NCBI GenBank assembly: GCA_963763135.1
Contig: CAVXNJ010000004.1
Span: forward strand, 682,001 to 746,000
Direction of reading: 5' to 3'
DNA length: 64,000 nucleotides
DNA from: JANMZO01 sp963763135
GTDB lineage: Bacteria > Actinomycetota > Acidimicrobiia > Acidimicrobiales > JANYDT01
Shown: piece by piece, positions 52,761-62,446 of the stretch
Position numbering within the stretch: position 1 is the stretch's first letter
How the letters are laid out: each line of letters opens with the position of its first letter
The notes under the pieces: model-generated
The model's database searches: none
Seen by the model: the letters and a program-made list of their open reading frames with translations, nothing else
Told to the model about the DNA's origin: nothing
Position numbers and translations under genes: made by a program

Positions 52761-54701
52761 ATGCGAAACCAGTCAAATCATGGAAAAGCTGTTGTCGGTG
52801 CTGTTGCCATTGCGGCAATCGTGCTGTCGGGTCCGGCGAACGCCGTCTCGTCAGCCTTTTCAGCCAGCGGCGCGAACCATCGAAGCGCTCTGCACCCATC
52901 CTCGGCGCCGTCGTTGGGTGGCAACTACATCCTTCGGGCCGTTCCCGGACGGCTCGACGCGCTGACTCGCGATGCCCAGGCCGCTGGCGCAACCGTCACG
53001 CGCCGTCTTGGGCTGATCAACGCGATTGCGGTTAACGCTACGGCCAAGAGTGTCCGGGCCATGGCCCGATCGAGTTCCCTGCAAAGCATCAGCGGAGACG
53101 TTGAGGTTGCGAAGTTTGCTTCCAGAGCCGCGAACCAGACTCCGACGACGACGTCCCCTCTGATCGCGATTTCACCGATCACAGTTCCTCCGGTGACGCT
53201 TCCTCCGGTGACGATCGTGCCAACCACGGCGGCACCTACCACGACCGTGGCGCCACCTGCGAACGAGATCACCGCTGTGCGGAACGATCTGGGGTCGATG
53301 TATTCGATCAACCACGAAATCCGATCCGATGAGTTGTGGTCAAACGGGTACACCGGTGCGGGCGTGGACATCGCCGTCATCGATACCGGCGTGGCGCCGG
53401 TCCCCGGCCTGGCCGGAAAGATCATCAACGGGCCCGATCTCTCGCTGGACCACCCCTACGAGGCGGTTCAGGGACTCGACGGATTCGGGCACGGTACGCA
53501 CATGGCGAGCATCGCCGCGGGCGTCGATCCCGGCACGAAAAGCCTCAGTGACCCTTCGAAGTTTGTCGGGGTTGCTCCCGGATCGCGGATCGTGAACGTG
53601 AAGGTCGGGGCCTTCGACGGGTCGGTCGACGTGTCGCAGGTCATCGCCGGCATCGACTGGGTCGTGCAACACAAAAACGACAACGGCATGAACATCAAGG
53701 TGCTCAATCTCTCCTACGGCACGGAAAGCACCAACAACTTCTTCGACGACCCGCTTTCATGGGCGGCGGAAGCGGCATGGCGCAGCGGCATCATTGTGGT
53801 TGCGGCGGCAGGAAATGACGGCGGAAAGTCCCGCGTGCTGAGCCCGGCCTACAACCCGGTGATCATCGGGGTCGGTGCGGTGGACCAGACAGTTCAGCCG
53901 CTGTCACCCGCGTCATTTTCAAATACGAACCTCCTGTTGAAGCCTGATCTCTGGGCACCCGGATCCCATGTGCTCGGGTTGCGCGCTCCGAACTCCCTGA
54001 TCGATACGTTGTATCCGGGTGCTCGGGTCGGTACCCGCCTGTTCCGGGGATCCGGCACTTCGCAAGCCACGGCGATCGTCTCCGGCGCAGCGGCACTGCT
54101 GGTGCAGGCCAACCCATCGGCGACGCCGACCCAGATCCGGAATGCCTTGCGTCGATCGGGCGAAGACGTCAACGGGAAAATCACCTCGTTCATCAATGTG
54201 CAACGGGCCGACGCCCTGCTGAAGACGGGTACCGTTCTCGGTCTCCTACCGAAGCAACTGGGTACACCGGGCACCGGACCTATCCAAGGATCCCGAGGAC
54301 CCGCCGTCCTGTACTTCAACGGTGTCGCTCTCAGCGGCGAGCGGGACATTTTCGGTGCCGATTGGAACTCGTCGACGATCGCAGCAGCGACATCGTCGGG
54401 GACTGCGTGGAGCGGTGGATCGTTCAACGGAAACGCTTGGGCTGGCAATGGTTGGGCCGGAAATGCCTGGGCCACTGGCGCATGGTCGGCCAACAGTTGG
54501 GCCGGAAATGCCTGGGCCGGAAATGCCTGGGCCTCGGGGGTGTGGGCCGGCAACGCCTGGGCCGGTAACGCCTGGGCGGGCAACGGCTGGGCTGGTAATG
54601 GTTGGGCGGGGAATGGTTGGGCTGGTAACGGTTGGGCCGGGAATGGTTGGGCCGGCAACGTGTGGGCCGGGAATGGTTGGGCCGGTAACGGCTGGCAGTG
54701 A
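52761..54701 (+). CDS. exported subtilase (S8) with C-terminal W-A-G-N repeats
   Basis: The 646-aa protein has a signal sequence (residues ~8-30), an N-terminal prodomain-like region, a Thr/Pro linker at 126-168, and a subtilisin domain with Asp208 (IAVIDTGV), His244 (GHGTHMAS), Asn352 (AAAGNDGG) and Ser434 (GSGTSQAT). The last ~100 residues are about 20 tandem copies of a five-residue Asn-x-Trp-Ala-Gly type unit. Such Trp/Asn repeats follow subtilases in several actinobacteria and may bind wall glycans or form a beta-solenoid (inference). Only catalysis is secure. Confidence 0.87.
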   Translation: MRNQSNHGKAVVGAVAIAAIVLSGPANAVSSAFSASGANHRSALHPSSAPSLGGNYILRAVPGRLDALTRDAQAAGATVTRRLGLINAIAVNATAKSVRAMARSSSLQSISGDVEVAKFASRAANQTPTTTSPLIAISPITVPPVTLPPVTIVPTTAAPTTTVAPPANEITAVRNDLGSMYSINHEIRSDELWSNGYTGAGVDIAVIDTGVAPVPGLAGKIINGPDLSLDHPYEAVQGLDGFGHGTHMASIAAGVDPGTKSLSDPSKFVGVAPGSRIVNVKVGAFDGSVDVSQVIAGIDWVVQHKNDNGMNIKVLNLSYGTESTNNFFDDPLSWAAEAAWRSGIIVVAAAGNDGGKSRVLSPAYNPVIIGVGAVDQTVQPLSPASFSNTNLLLKPDLWAPGSHVLGLRAPNSLIDTLYPGARVGTRLFRGSGTSQATAIVSGAAALLVQANPSATPTQIRNALRRSGEDVNGKITSFINVQRADALLKTGTVLGLLPKQLGTPGTGPIQGSRGPAVLYFNGVALSGERDIFGADWNSSTIAAATSSGTAWSGGSFNGNAWAGNGWAGNAWATGAWSANSWAGNAWAGNAWASGVWAGNAWAGNAWAGNGWAGNGWAGNGWAGNGWAGNGWAGNVWAGNGWAGNGWQ

Positions 54702-54714
54702 TTCGGTGGAGTTC

Positions 54715-54909
54715 GCTCCGGAGTCGTTTTGTCGTTCGGGGGGAGCGTTTTCGGCTCCGGAGTAGCGACGGTGTTGGGGGTGGTTGTGCTCCGGAGTCGT
54801 TTTGTCGTTCTGGGGGATTGTTTTCGGCTCCGGAGTAGCGACGGTGTTGGGGGTGGTTGTGCTCCGGAGTCGTTTTGTCGTTCTGGGGGAGCGTTTTCGG
54901 CTCCGGAGC
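54715..54909 (+). repeat. 73-bp tandem repeat array
   Basis: Units begin GCTCCGGAG at 54715, 54788 and 54861 (exact 73-bp period, third copy partial to 54909). Each holds two CTCCGGAG palindromes about 43 bp apart around CGTTTTGTCGTTC. The units differ by only a few bases. It lies in the 328-bp gap between the subtilase stop and the regulator; the rest of the gap to 55030 shows no gene. Confidence 0.9.
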
Positions 54910-55029
54910 AGCAGATACTGCCGAGGTGGCGGGCCGTCGACACGGTCGGTCCACTTAGGAGCATGGAGCACACGTGGCCTCGACGATGTGTGGAGTGCGC
55001 GTCGCGGCGTCGGGTGGCGTGGTCGCACC

Positions 55030-56447
55030 GCCCGGTCAGCGCGACCGTGAGCGCGGACTGACCCGGACCTGACTCGACCGCAGCGAGCGCAGCCGCCAGC
55101 GACTCGAAGTCGCCGCGCACCTGGCCAATGGTTAGTCGTACGTGGTCATGGTGGAGGGGGTGGGCGACGAACGGGGAGCCGGGGGCAACGCCGATGCCAC
55201 GCGCCGCCAGGCCCAGCTGAGCGTCTCGTTCGCTTGCGACCTGAATCCAGACGTTGATCCCGTCGTCGCCCTGGTGGGCGATACCTCGTTCGTTCAGTGC
55301 ACGTGAGAACGCCTGTCTGCGGCGGGCGTACTCGACCCGGGCCGACCGGACCTGGTCCCTGGAGTCGGCCTGAACCAGCACCTCGGCGAGAACAGCCTGA
55401 AGCAGCCGCGACGACCATCCAGGCCCGAGCACCCGACGCTGCGCCATGCGCTGAATCGCGTCGCCTGCGCCGCCTACTGCGGCCAGGCGGAGATCCGGGC
55501 CGTGGCTTTTCGAAAAGCCGCGCGACGTGAATTGTGCGATCCGGTAGATGCTCCCCGATGCTCGACAGTGCTGCTGTCGCGATGTCGTTGGCGTGGTCGT
55601 CTTCGATGACGAGCGCACGGCTGCCGCCCAACACGTCGGCCAGATGACGGACCCGGTCGGCCGTCGAACTCACACCGGTCGGGTTGTGGGCCCGTGGTTG
55701 GAGAAACACGAGCACCGGATCAAACGTCAACGCCGAGCGCAGCGAATCAACCGTAACGCCCTGGTCGTCGAGGGCGAGCGGCACAATCTCCGCACCCAGC
55801 TGTTCGAGGAGATCGAGCAATGGCGGGAATGTGGGGTTCTCGACGGCGACTCTGTCGCCGAGTCGAACCATCGACGATGCCAGGCGATCCAGGGCATCCA
55901 TGCAACCGTCGACGACGGTGAGTGCCTCGGGTGCAAATGGCCAGGTGGAATGCAATTGCGCCCCGAGTGGCGGAAAGACAGGATCGTCGAGGTAACTCGT
56001 GGTGAGTGAATTGCGGGCGACGGAAGCGAGAACGCGGTTTAGGTCGGGAAGCAGATCGGGGTCGGGCGTGCCGGTCGACAGGTCGAGCGCGTACTGGCCG
56101 CCCGTCACGTTGCGATAGCGGGTCGGGCGCGCCGTCCCCTGACGTCCGACGACGACGGTTCCCTGACGACCTCTGGCGGCAATGCTCCCGGCCTCGCCCA
56201 GGACCTGCCACGCCTCGCTGACCGTACTCGGGCTCACGCCGAGTCGGTTGGCCAGGAGCCTGACCGTCGGGAGGCGTTCACCAGCGGGGAGTTCACCGCT
56301 CGAGATCAGCCGGTTGACGGTTGACGCGATGCCGGAGGCCGATCGGACGCTCACGGCATCGGTTATCGCGCTGAGGAGATTCGGCGCCGGGGGAGTGGGT
56401 GTTTGTACGATAACAAAACAATGATTGATCGACTGCGTGAATGTCAA
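55030..56447 (-). pseudogene. MocR-type GntR regulator with aminotransferase domain, frameshifted
   Basis: An N-terminal winged helix (GIASTVNRLISSGELPAGER, GVSPSTVSEAWQVLGEAG) is followed by a fold-type I aminotransferase domain (FLQPRAHNPTGVS, VIEDDHANDI). After LPDRTIHV the frame breaks at about 55523-55530; the next frame continues with the PLP-lysine motif FSKSHGPDLRLAAVGG and RLTIGQVRGDFESLAAALA. One missing base accounts for this. The second frame has no stop until far inside the antisense of the subtilase, so the true 3' end (about 55030) is uncertain. Start: TTG 56447, or the upstream GTG 56492. It would regulate the divergent mmsA operon. Confidence 0.75.
56400..56420. promoter_or_regulatory. 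candidate regulator operator
   Basis: TGTTTGT (56400-56406) and ACAAAACA (56413-56420) form an interrupted inverted repeat of a size typical for GntR-family sites, between the regulator and the dehydrogenase operon. TTGATC (56425-56430) and TAGGCT (about 56448) 17 bases later could be the promoter for the operon at 56507. Confidence 0.4.
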
Positions 56448-56506
56448 TAGGCTGACGTGGACCAATCGCACTACACCGCACAAACTGCGCACGTTGAGGA
56501 GCTCAC

Positions 56507-57991
<1,485 letters not shown>

Positions 57992-58108
57992 GCGCTACGT
58001 CCGCATATCTTCAGCACACATAGCATTACAAGCTGCTCACCCCGCCTCTCTCTGCGTACCTGCTTCCACCTGAACACCTCTTCGAACTTCTTCTGATCGG
58101 ACACCGCC

Positions 58109-59465
58109 ATGACTGTTCTCGAAACCCGCTCCAGCGACGCCTATGCCAACGACCGGGCGCACGTCTTTCACTCCTGGTCCGCGCAAGCCGCGCTGACCCC
58201 GATCGTGGTGGCCGGAGGTGAAGGCAGCTGGTTCTGGGACGAGAACGGCAAGCGGTACCTCGACTTCTCGGCCCAGCTCATGAACCTCAACCTCGGTCAC
58301 CAGCACCCGAAGATGGTGGCGGCCATCAAGGAGCAGGCCGACCGCCTGTGCACGATCGCCCCGTTCCACGCCAACGACGCCCGCAGTGAAGCGGCCCGCC
58401 TGATCGCCGAGGTCGCTCCCGGCGATCTCAACATGGTGTTCTTCACGAACGGTGGAGCGGAAGCGTCCGAGAACGCCGCCCGCATGGCCCGCTTGCACAC
58501 CGGCCGCCAGAAGGTGCTCACCACGTACCGCAGCTATCACGGCGCCACGTCAGGAGCGATCGCGATGACCGGCGACCCGCGCCGTTGGACCGGCGAAGTC
58601 GGGGTGAGTGGCAACGTGAAGTTCTGGGGTCCGTACCCCTACCGTTCGCAGTTCTACTCGTCGTCGCCCGAGCAGGAGACCGAGCGGGCGCTGGCCCATC
58701 TCGAAGACACGATCATGGTGGAAGGCGCCAACACGATCGCGATGATCGCACTGGAGAGCGTGGTCGGCACGAACGGCATCCTCGTTCCGCCGCCTGGCTA
58801 CTTGGCCGGGGTTCGGGCCATCTGCGACAAGTACGGCATCGTCATGATGGCCGACGAAGTGATGGCCGGTTTCGGCCGCTGTGGCGAGTGGTTCGCGGTG
58901 GATCATTGGGGCGTTACGCCCGACCTGATCACGTTCGCGAAGGGCGTCAACTCCGGTTACATCCCGCTCGGCGGCGTGATCATCAGCGACAAGATCTCCG
59001 AGACGTTCAAGACCCGCCAGTTCCCCGGAGGTCTCACGTATTCCGGTCATCCGATGGCGTGCGCCGCGGCGGTTGCTTCGATCAACATCTTCAAAGACGA
59101 GCTCGTGGTGGAGCACTCCCGGATGCTCGGCGACGACGTAATCGGGCCGGAACTGGCCAGCGATGATGGAGCGTCACCCCTCGATCGGCGACGTGCGCGG
59201 ACTCGGCACGTTCTGGGCGATCGAGCTCGTGAAGAACCGTGAGACCAAGGAAATGTTCGTGCCGTTCAACGCCGCCGGCGATGCGGCAGCACCGATGGTC
59301 GAACTGGTGTCGGCGTGCAAGGCCAAGGGACTGTGGCCCTTCGCCCACTTCAACCGCATCCATGTCACCCCGCCGTGCAACACACCGGCCGACGAAGTAC
59401 GCGCCGGCCTGGCGATCATCGACGAGGTGCTCGAACTCGCCGATAAGCGAGTCGAAGGCAAGTAA
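58109..59465 (+). pseudogene. class III omega-aminotransferase with single-base frameshift
   Basis: The first frame covers HSWSAQAALTPIVVAGGEGS, LNLGHQHPKMVAAI, FFTNGGAEASENAARMARLH, MADEVMAGFGRCGEW and the PLP-lysine region LITFAKGVNSGYIPLGG, so it is a beta-alanine/pyruvate-type class III aminotransferase. At GGCCAGCG (near A159, 59159) the frame breaks; with one base removed the protein continues AMMERHPSIGDVRGLGTFW and ends ADKRVEGK at 59465. Real size would be ~451 aa. It would produce the semialdehyde used by MmsA. Confidence 0.85.
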
Positions 59466-59494
59466 CCCGACGAAGTCGTCCCGACTTCGTCGGG
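59466..59494. terminator. 13-bp-stem hairpin directly after the aminotransferase stop
   Basis: CCCGACGAAGTCG (59466-59478), loop TCC, CGACTTCGTCGGG (59482-59494) is a perfect stem. The right arm doubles as the start of the 112-bp repeat copy B; no T tract. Confidence 0.55.
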
Positions 59495-59593
59495 TTGGTG
59501 CTCCCTTTGGTCGCGCTGTTTGGAGTTCCGTCGAAGCGAGGCTCACTTCGTTCGCCGCTTGGACGGCATCGTCTCGGCTGGCGCCTCGTCGAT
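59482..59593 (+). repeat. 112-bp dispersed intergenic repeat, copy B
   Basis: 108 of 112 bases equal copy A at 671-782. A 21-bp flank (59474-59494) recurs at 59594-59614, so here too the unit is a partial tandem. It lies in the gap between two convergent genes. Confidence 0.88.
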
Positions 59594-59654
59594 AGTCGTC
59601 CCGACTTCGTCGGGTCCGGTGTTGTCGGGCTTTGTTCTGGTACGCCGAAGGCGG

Positions 59655-60335
59655 TCAGGAAACCTTGACCGGCGGTTCGTTGGTGACCGAGTGCCAGAAC
59701 ACTTCGTCGGGGGCCTTCAGCATCGCCTGATAGCGGGCTTCGGGGTACGCGAGATGTGGCTTGGTCGGGTCGTACGCGGGCTGCGGAATGGGAGCTGTCG
59801 GACGCGCGTACGTCGCCGGTTGTTTGTATCGGGCGACCTCCTCGTCGGAAATCCCGGCCAGCGCCTGCACTTCCGGATCGATCCAGGCGCGCTCGTCGAC
59901 GCCGCCACCGGTGGCGATTTCCAGCGCCAGACCCTCGGGGCCCGCGAAATACATCGATTGGCACATCCCGTGGTCCATCGGGCCGATGACCGGAACACCG
60001 CGACTGCGGATGCGATCGCGCAGCGCATAGAGCTCGTCGAGTGAATCCACGCCCAGGGCGAGGTGTTGCATGGTGCCGGCCGTTACCGTGCCGCCGGCGT
60101 TCCCGGCGTGGGTAACGCCGACGACCCCCGTCGCGGGATTGTTCGGGTGCTGTTGAAACGCGATGTAGCAAGTCGGGCTGAGCTCGATAAAGGCATGAAA
60201 CGTGTTCTCCACCCCGTGCATCCAGTAGAGCGCTTTGAGCTCGCCCCCAAGGACATCGGTGAAGTATTCGATTTGAGCCTTCATGTCGCGAGTGGCCAGA
60301 GCCAGGTGATGGATACCGTTTGGATGGAGTGCCAT
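59655..60335 (-). CDS. VOC-family (glyoxalase/extradiol dioxygenase-like) protein
   Basis: The 226-aa protein starts HPNGIHHLALATRDMKAQIEY and carries GTMQHLALGVDSLDELYALR and MYFAGPEGLALEIATGG; His/His/Glu at these three places are the metal ligands of the vicinal-oxygen-chelate fold. The C-terminal 50 residues (DPEVQALAGISDEEVARYKQ, PTAPIPQPAYDP) are a family-specific extension. The substrate is unknown. ATG 60335 is chosen over upstream in-frame codons. Confidence 0.85.
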   Translation of the reverse strand: MALHPNGIHHLALATRDMKAQIEYFTDVLGGELKALYWMHGVENTFHAFIELSPTCYIAFQQHPNNPATGVVGVTHAGNAGGTVTAGTMQHLALGVDSLDELYALRDRIRSRGVPVIGPMDHGMCQSMYFAGPEGLALEIATGGGVDERAWIDPEVQALAGISDEEVARYKQPATYARPTAPIPQPAYDPTKPHLAYPEARYQAMLKAPDEVFWHSVTNEPPVKVS

Positions 60336-60478
60336 CGGAAAAGTATGCCGCGCTAGGCCGAAATTTTCCGAACCGACGCGTGATTTCCGCGTTCGCACGT
60401 TCGAACCCTGGATTCGTCCCGTAGGGGATGGGCCCGATGACGGTTCCGTTTCTTCGGTAAGCGGTTTAGCCTGACCAC

Positions 60479-61120
60479 GTGACCATTCCGGTGTCGAATT
60501 TCCCGACCGAACCTTCCACCACCAGATCGCCGGGCCTGCTGCAGCACGTGCAGCCCGGTATCGCCGCAGTCGGAGTCCTTCTGGCCGTGCAGTGGCTGAG
60601 CGAGATCGTCGACTTCTTCATGAAGCACCGACTCGACAAGTACGGCGTCCGGCCACATCAACTCCTCGGCCTTCGCGGTATCGCGTTCGCTCCGTTTCTC
60701 CATGACGGCTTCGGCCACCTGATCGGCAACACCGTCCCCTTCGCGGTACTAGGTGTACTTATTGCATTGGGTGGACTCCGTCAGTTCCTTGCCGTGACGG
60801 TGATCGTCGCGTTCATAAGCGGACTTGGTATGTGGCTGTTCGGTTCGTCGAACGAGGTTCACATCGGGGCGAGCGGGGTGGTGTTCGGCTACCTCGGCTA
60901 CCTGCTGGTCCGGGGCGTGTTCGCCCGCAACCTGCGCCAGATTCTGCTTGGCGTGATCGTCGCCTCGGTGTACGGCGGACTCCTGTGGGGCGTTCTGCCG
61001 ACCAACTCCGGTGTCAGTTGGGAAGGTCACCTCTTCGGAGCGATCGGCGGCGTCGTGGCCGCCAAGCTGTTGGCCGAGGCCTCGTCGTCGGATCGCCCGA
61101 GCACGGCCCCACCTACGTAA
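60479..61120 (+). CDS. rhomboid-family intramembrane serine protease
   Basis: The 213-aa protein has six membrane segments. The dyad is Ser132 in IGASGVVFG and His184 in SWEGHLFGAIGG, and the HDGFGHLIGNT motif (His80, Asn84) belongs to the oxyanion region. It cleaves membrane-embedded substrates. GTG start at 60479. TAGGTGTACTTA at 60750-60761 is an iterated palindrome; a GTA-CTA-GGT-GTA-CTT-ATT codon run marks it. Confidence 0.9.
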   Translation: MTIPVSNFPTEPSTTRSPGLLQHVQPGIAAVGVLLAVQWLSEIVDFFMKHRLDKYGVRPHQLLGLRGIAFAPFLHDGFGHLIGNTVPFAVLGVLIALGGLRQFLAVTVIVAFISGLGMWLFGSSNEVHIGASGVVFGYLGYLLVRGVFARNLRQILLGVIVASVYGGLLWGVLPTNSGVSWEGHLFGAIGGVVAAKLLAEASSSDRPSTAPPT

Positions 61121-61132
61121 CTGGCCGCTTCC

Positions 61133-61294
61133 AGTGTTCCGTAAGTTAAGACGGTCGCGTAATTAGCGAGCCATGGTTTGGTCGACGCAACGACGCAGAA
61201 GGCAGCGCCTGCTTTACCCAACCGCAACGCCGAGGAGGCAGCGACGGCCGAAGCTGGCCGATAATTATGCAGCGAATTTGGCTTACGGGACACT
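61133..61294 (+). mobile_element. MITE-like element with terminal inverted repeats, copy B
   Basis: Ends AGTGTTCCGTAAGTTAA (61133-61149) and TTGGCTTACGGGACACT (61278-61294) are inverted repeats with 14 of 17 positions matching. The interior is homologous to copy A at 16703-16869 in the opposite orientation (GCGAGCCATGGTT, GACGCAGAAG, GCTTTACCC, GAAGCTGGCCG). No transposase is encoded. It occupies most of the gap between the rhomboid gene and the next gene. Confidence 0.55.
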
Positions 61295-61338
61295 AGCCAC
61301 TTGGCTGCAATGTGATGCCGCCGGGTAGGTTGAGGAAC

Positions 61339-62391
61339 GTGACTTCCTCAACCGCTGACAGCCAAACCGCCTTCCCGGAGTTGGGGTTTTACCTCCTGCC
61401 CGGCGCACCCGAATCACCTCGAGCGCTGATCGGTGAAATCCAGGATGCCGAACGGATGGGGCTCGGCACGGCGTTCATTTCGGAGCGCTTCAACATCAAG
61501 GAAATCGCAACACTTTCGGGAGCAGCCGCAGCGGTCTCGGAACGCATCAACATCGCGACCGGTGCGACGAACCACAACACCCGTCACCCGATCGTCACCG
61601 CGAGTTACGCAACCACGATGCACCGCTTGAGCGGTGGGCGTTTCGCCCTCGGCCTCGGCCGCGGCATGGGTCCGATGTTCGACGCCATGGGTCTGCCCCG
61701 GATCACGACCGCACAACTCGAGGACTTCGTCGGCCTGATGCGACGCCTCTGGCACGGCGAAACAATTGTGGGCCACAACGGTCCCGCCGGTTCCTGGCCC
61801 GTCCTTCGCCTCGACCCGGATTTCCGTGAAGACATTCCCATGATGCTCACGGCGTTCGGACCGCACTCGCTTGCACTCGGTGGTCGTTGCTTCGATGGCG
61901 TCATCCTCCACACGTTCTTCACCGACGAAACCACGCAACGTTGCGTGAAGACGGTGAAGGACGCGGCGGAGAAGGCCGGGCGAGACCCCGAATCTGTAAA
62001 GGTGTGGTCATGTTTCGCCACGATCGGCGATCACATCCCGGAACCTATTCGTTTGAAGAAGACCGTCGGCCGTCTGGCGACGTATCTTCAGGCCTACGGT
62101 GACTTGATGGTGTCCACCAACGGGTGGGATCCCGAGGTCCTGAAACGATTTCGGGCCGATCCGATGGTCGCAGGTTTTCGTGGTGCACTCGACGGCAAGG
62201 CGAACACCTCGGAGCTGGAGCACGTGGCCACGCTGATCCCCGACGAATGGCTCGCTCCGGCCGCTTCGGGCACTCCCGCCCAGTGCGTGGCCGCGGTGAA
62301 GAACCAGTTCGCTCTCGGCGCCGACGGCGTGATCCTTCACGGAGCCTCGCCCACCGACCTCGCTCCGATCGTCACCGCATACGGCGAGTAA
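61339..62391 (+). CDS. luciferase-like (F420-type) oxidoreductase
   Basis: The 350-aa TIM-barrel oxidoreductase has LGFYLLPGAPESPRALIGEI, AFISERFNIKEIATLSGAA, NIATGATNHNTRHPIVTASY and FALGLGRGMGPMFDAMGLP, as in actinobacterial F420-dependent LLM enzymes of the TIGR03857-like group. GTG 61339 has GAGGA a few bases upstream and is preferred to the ATG 61312 inside the non-conserved leader. The substrate is unknown. Confidence 0.85.
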   Translation: MTSSTADSQTAFPELGFYLLPGAPESPRALIGEIQDAERMGLGTAFISERFNIKEIATLSGAAAAVSERINIATGATNHNTRHPIVTASYATTMHRLSGGRFALGLGRGMGPMFDAMGLPRITTAQLEDFVGLMRRLWHGETIVGHNGPAGSWPVLRLDPDFREDIPMMLTAFGPHSLALGGRCFDGVILHTFFTDETTQRCVKTVKDAAEKAGRDPESVKVWSCFATIGDHIPEPIRLKKTVGRLATYLQAYGDLMVSTNGWDPEVLKRFRADPMVAGFRGALDGKANTSELEHVATLIPDEWLAPAASGTPAQCVAAVKNQFALGADGVILHGASPTDLAPIVTAYGE

Positions 62392-62400
62392 AGCGCCGGG

Positions 62401-62441
62401 GGTCACCACCAAGCGGACGAATGCTCCGCTGGTTGGTGCCC
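62401..62441. terminator. bidirectional terminator-like hairpin
   Basis: GGTCACCACCAAGCGGA (62401-62417) pairs with TCCGCTGGTTGGTGCCC (62425-62441) over most positions around a 7-base loop. It lies between two convergent stops; no T tract. Confidence 0.55.
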
Positions 62442-62446
62442 GCGGG

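Noticed and set aside
53894..55618. A 574-aa frame that joins the regulator's second half to antisense of the subtilase
   Set aside because: Only the first ~200 residues are aminotransferase-like; the rest is the complement of the repeats and the protease gene.
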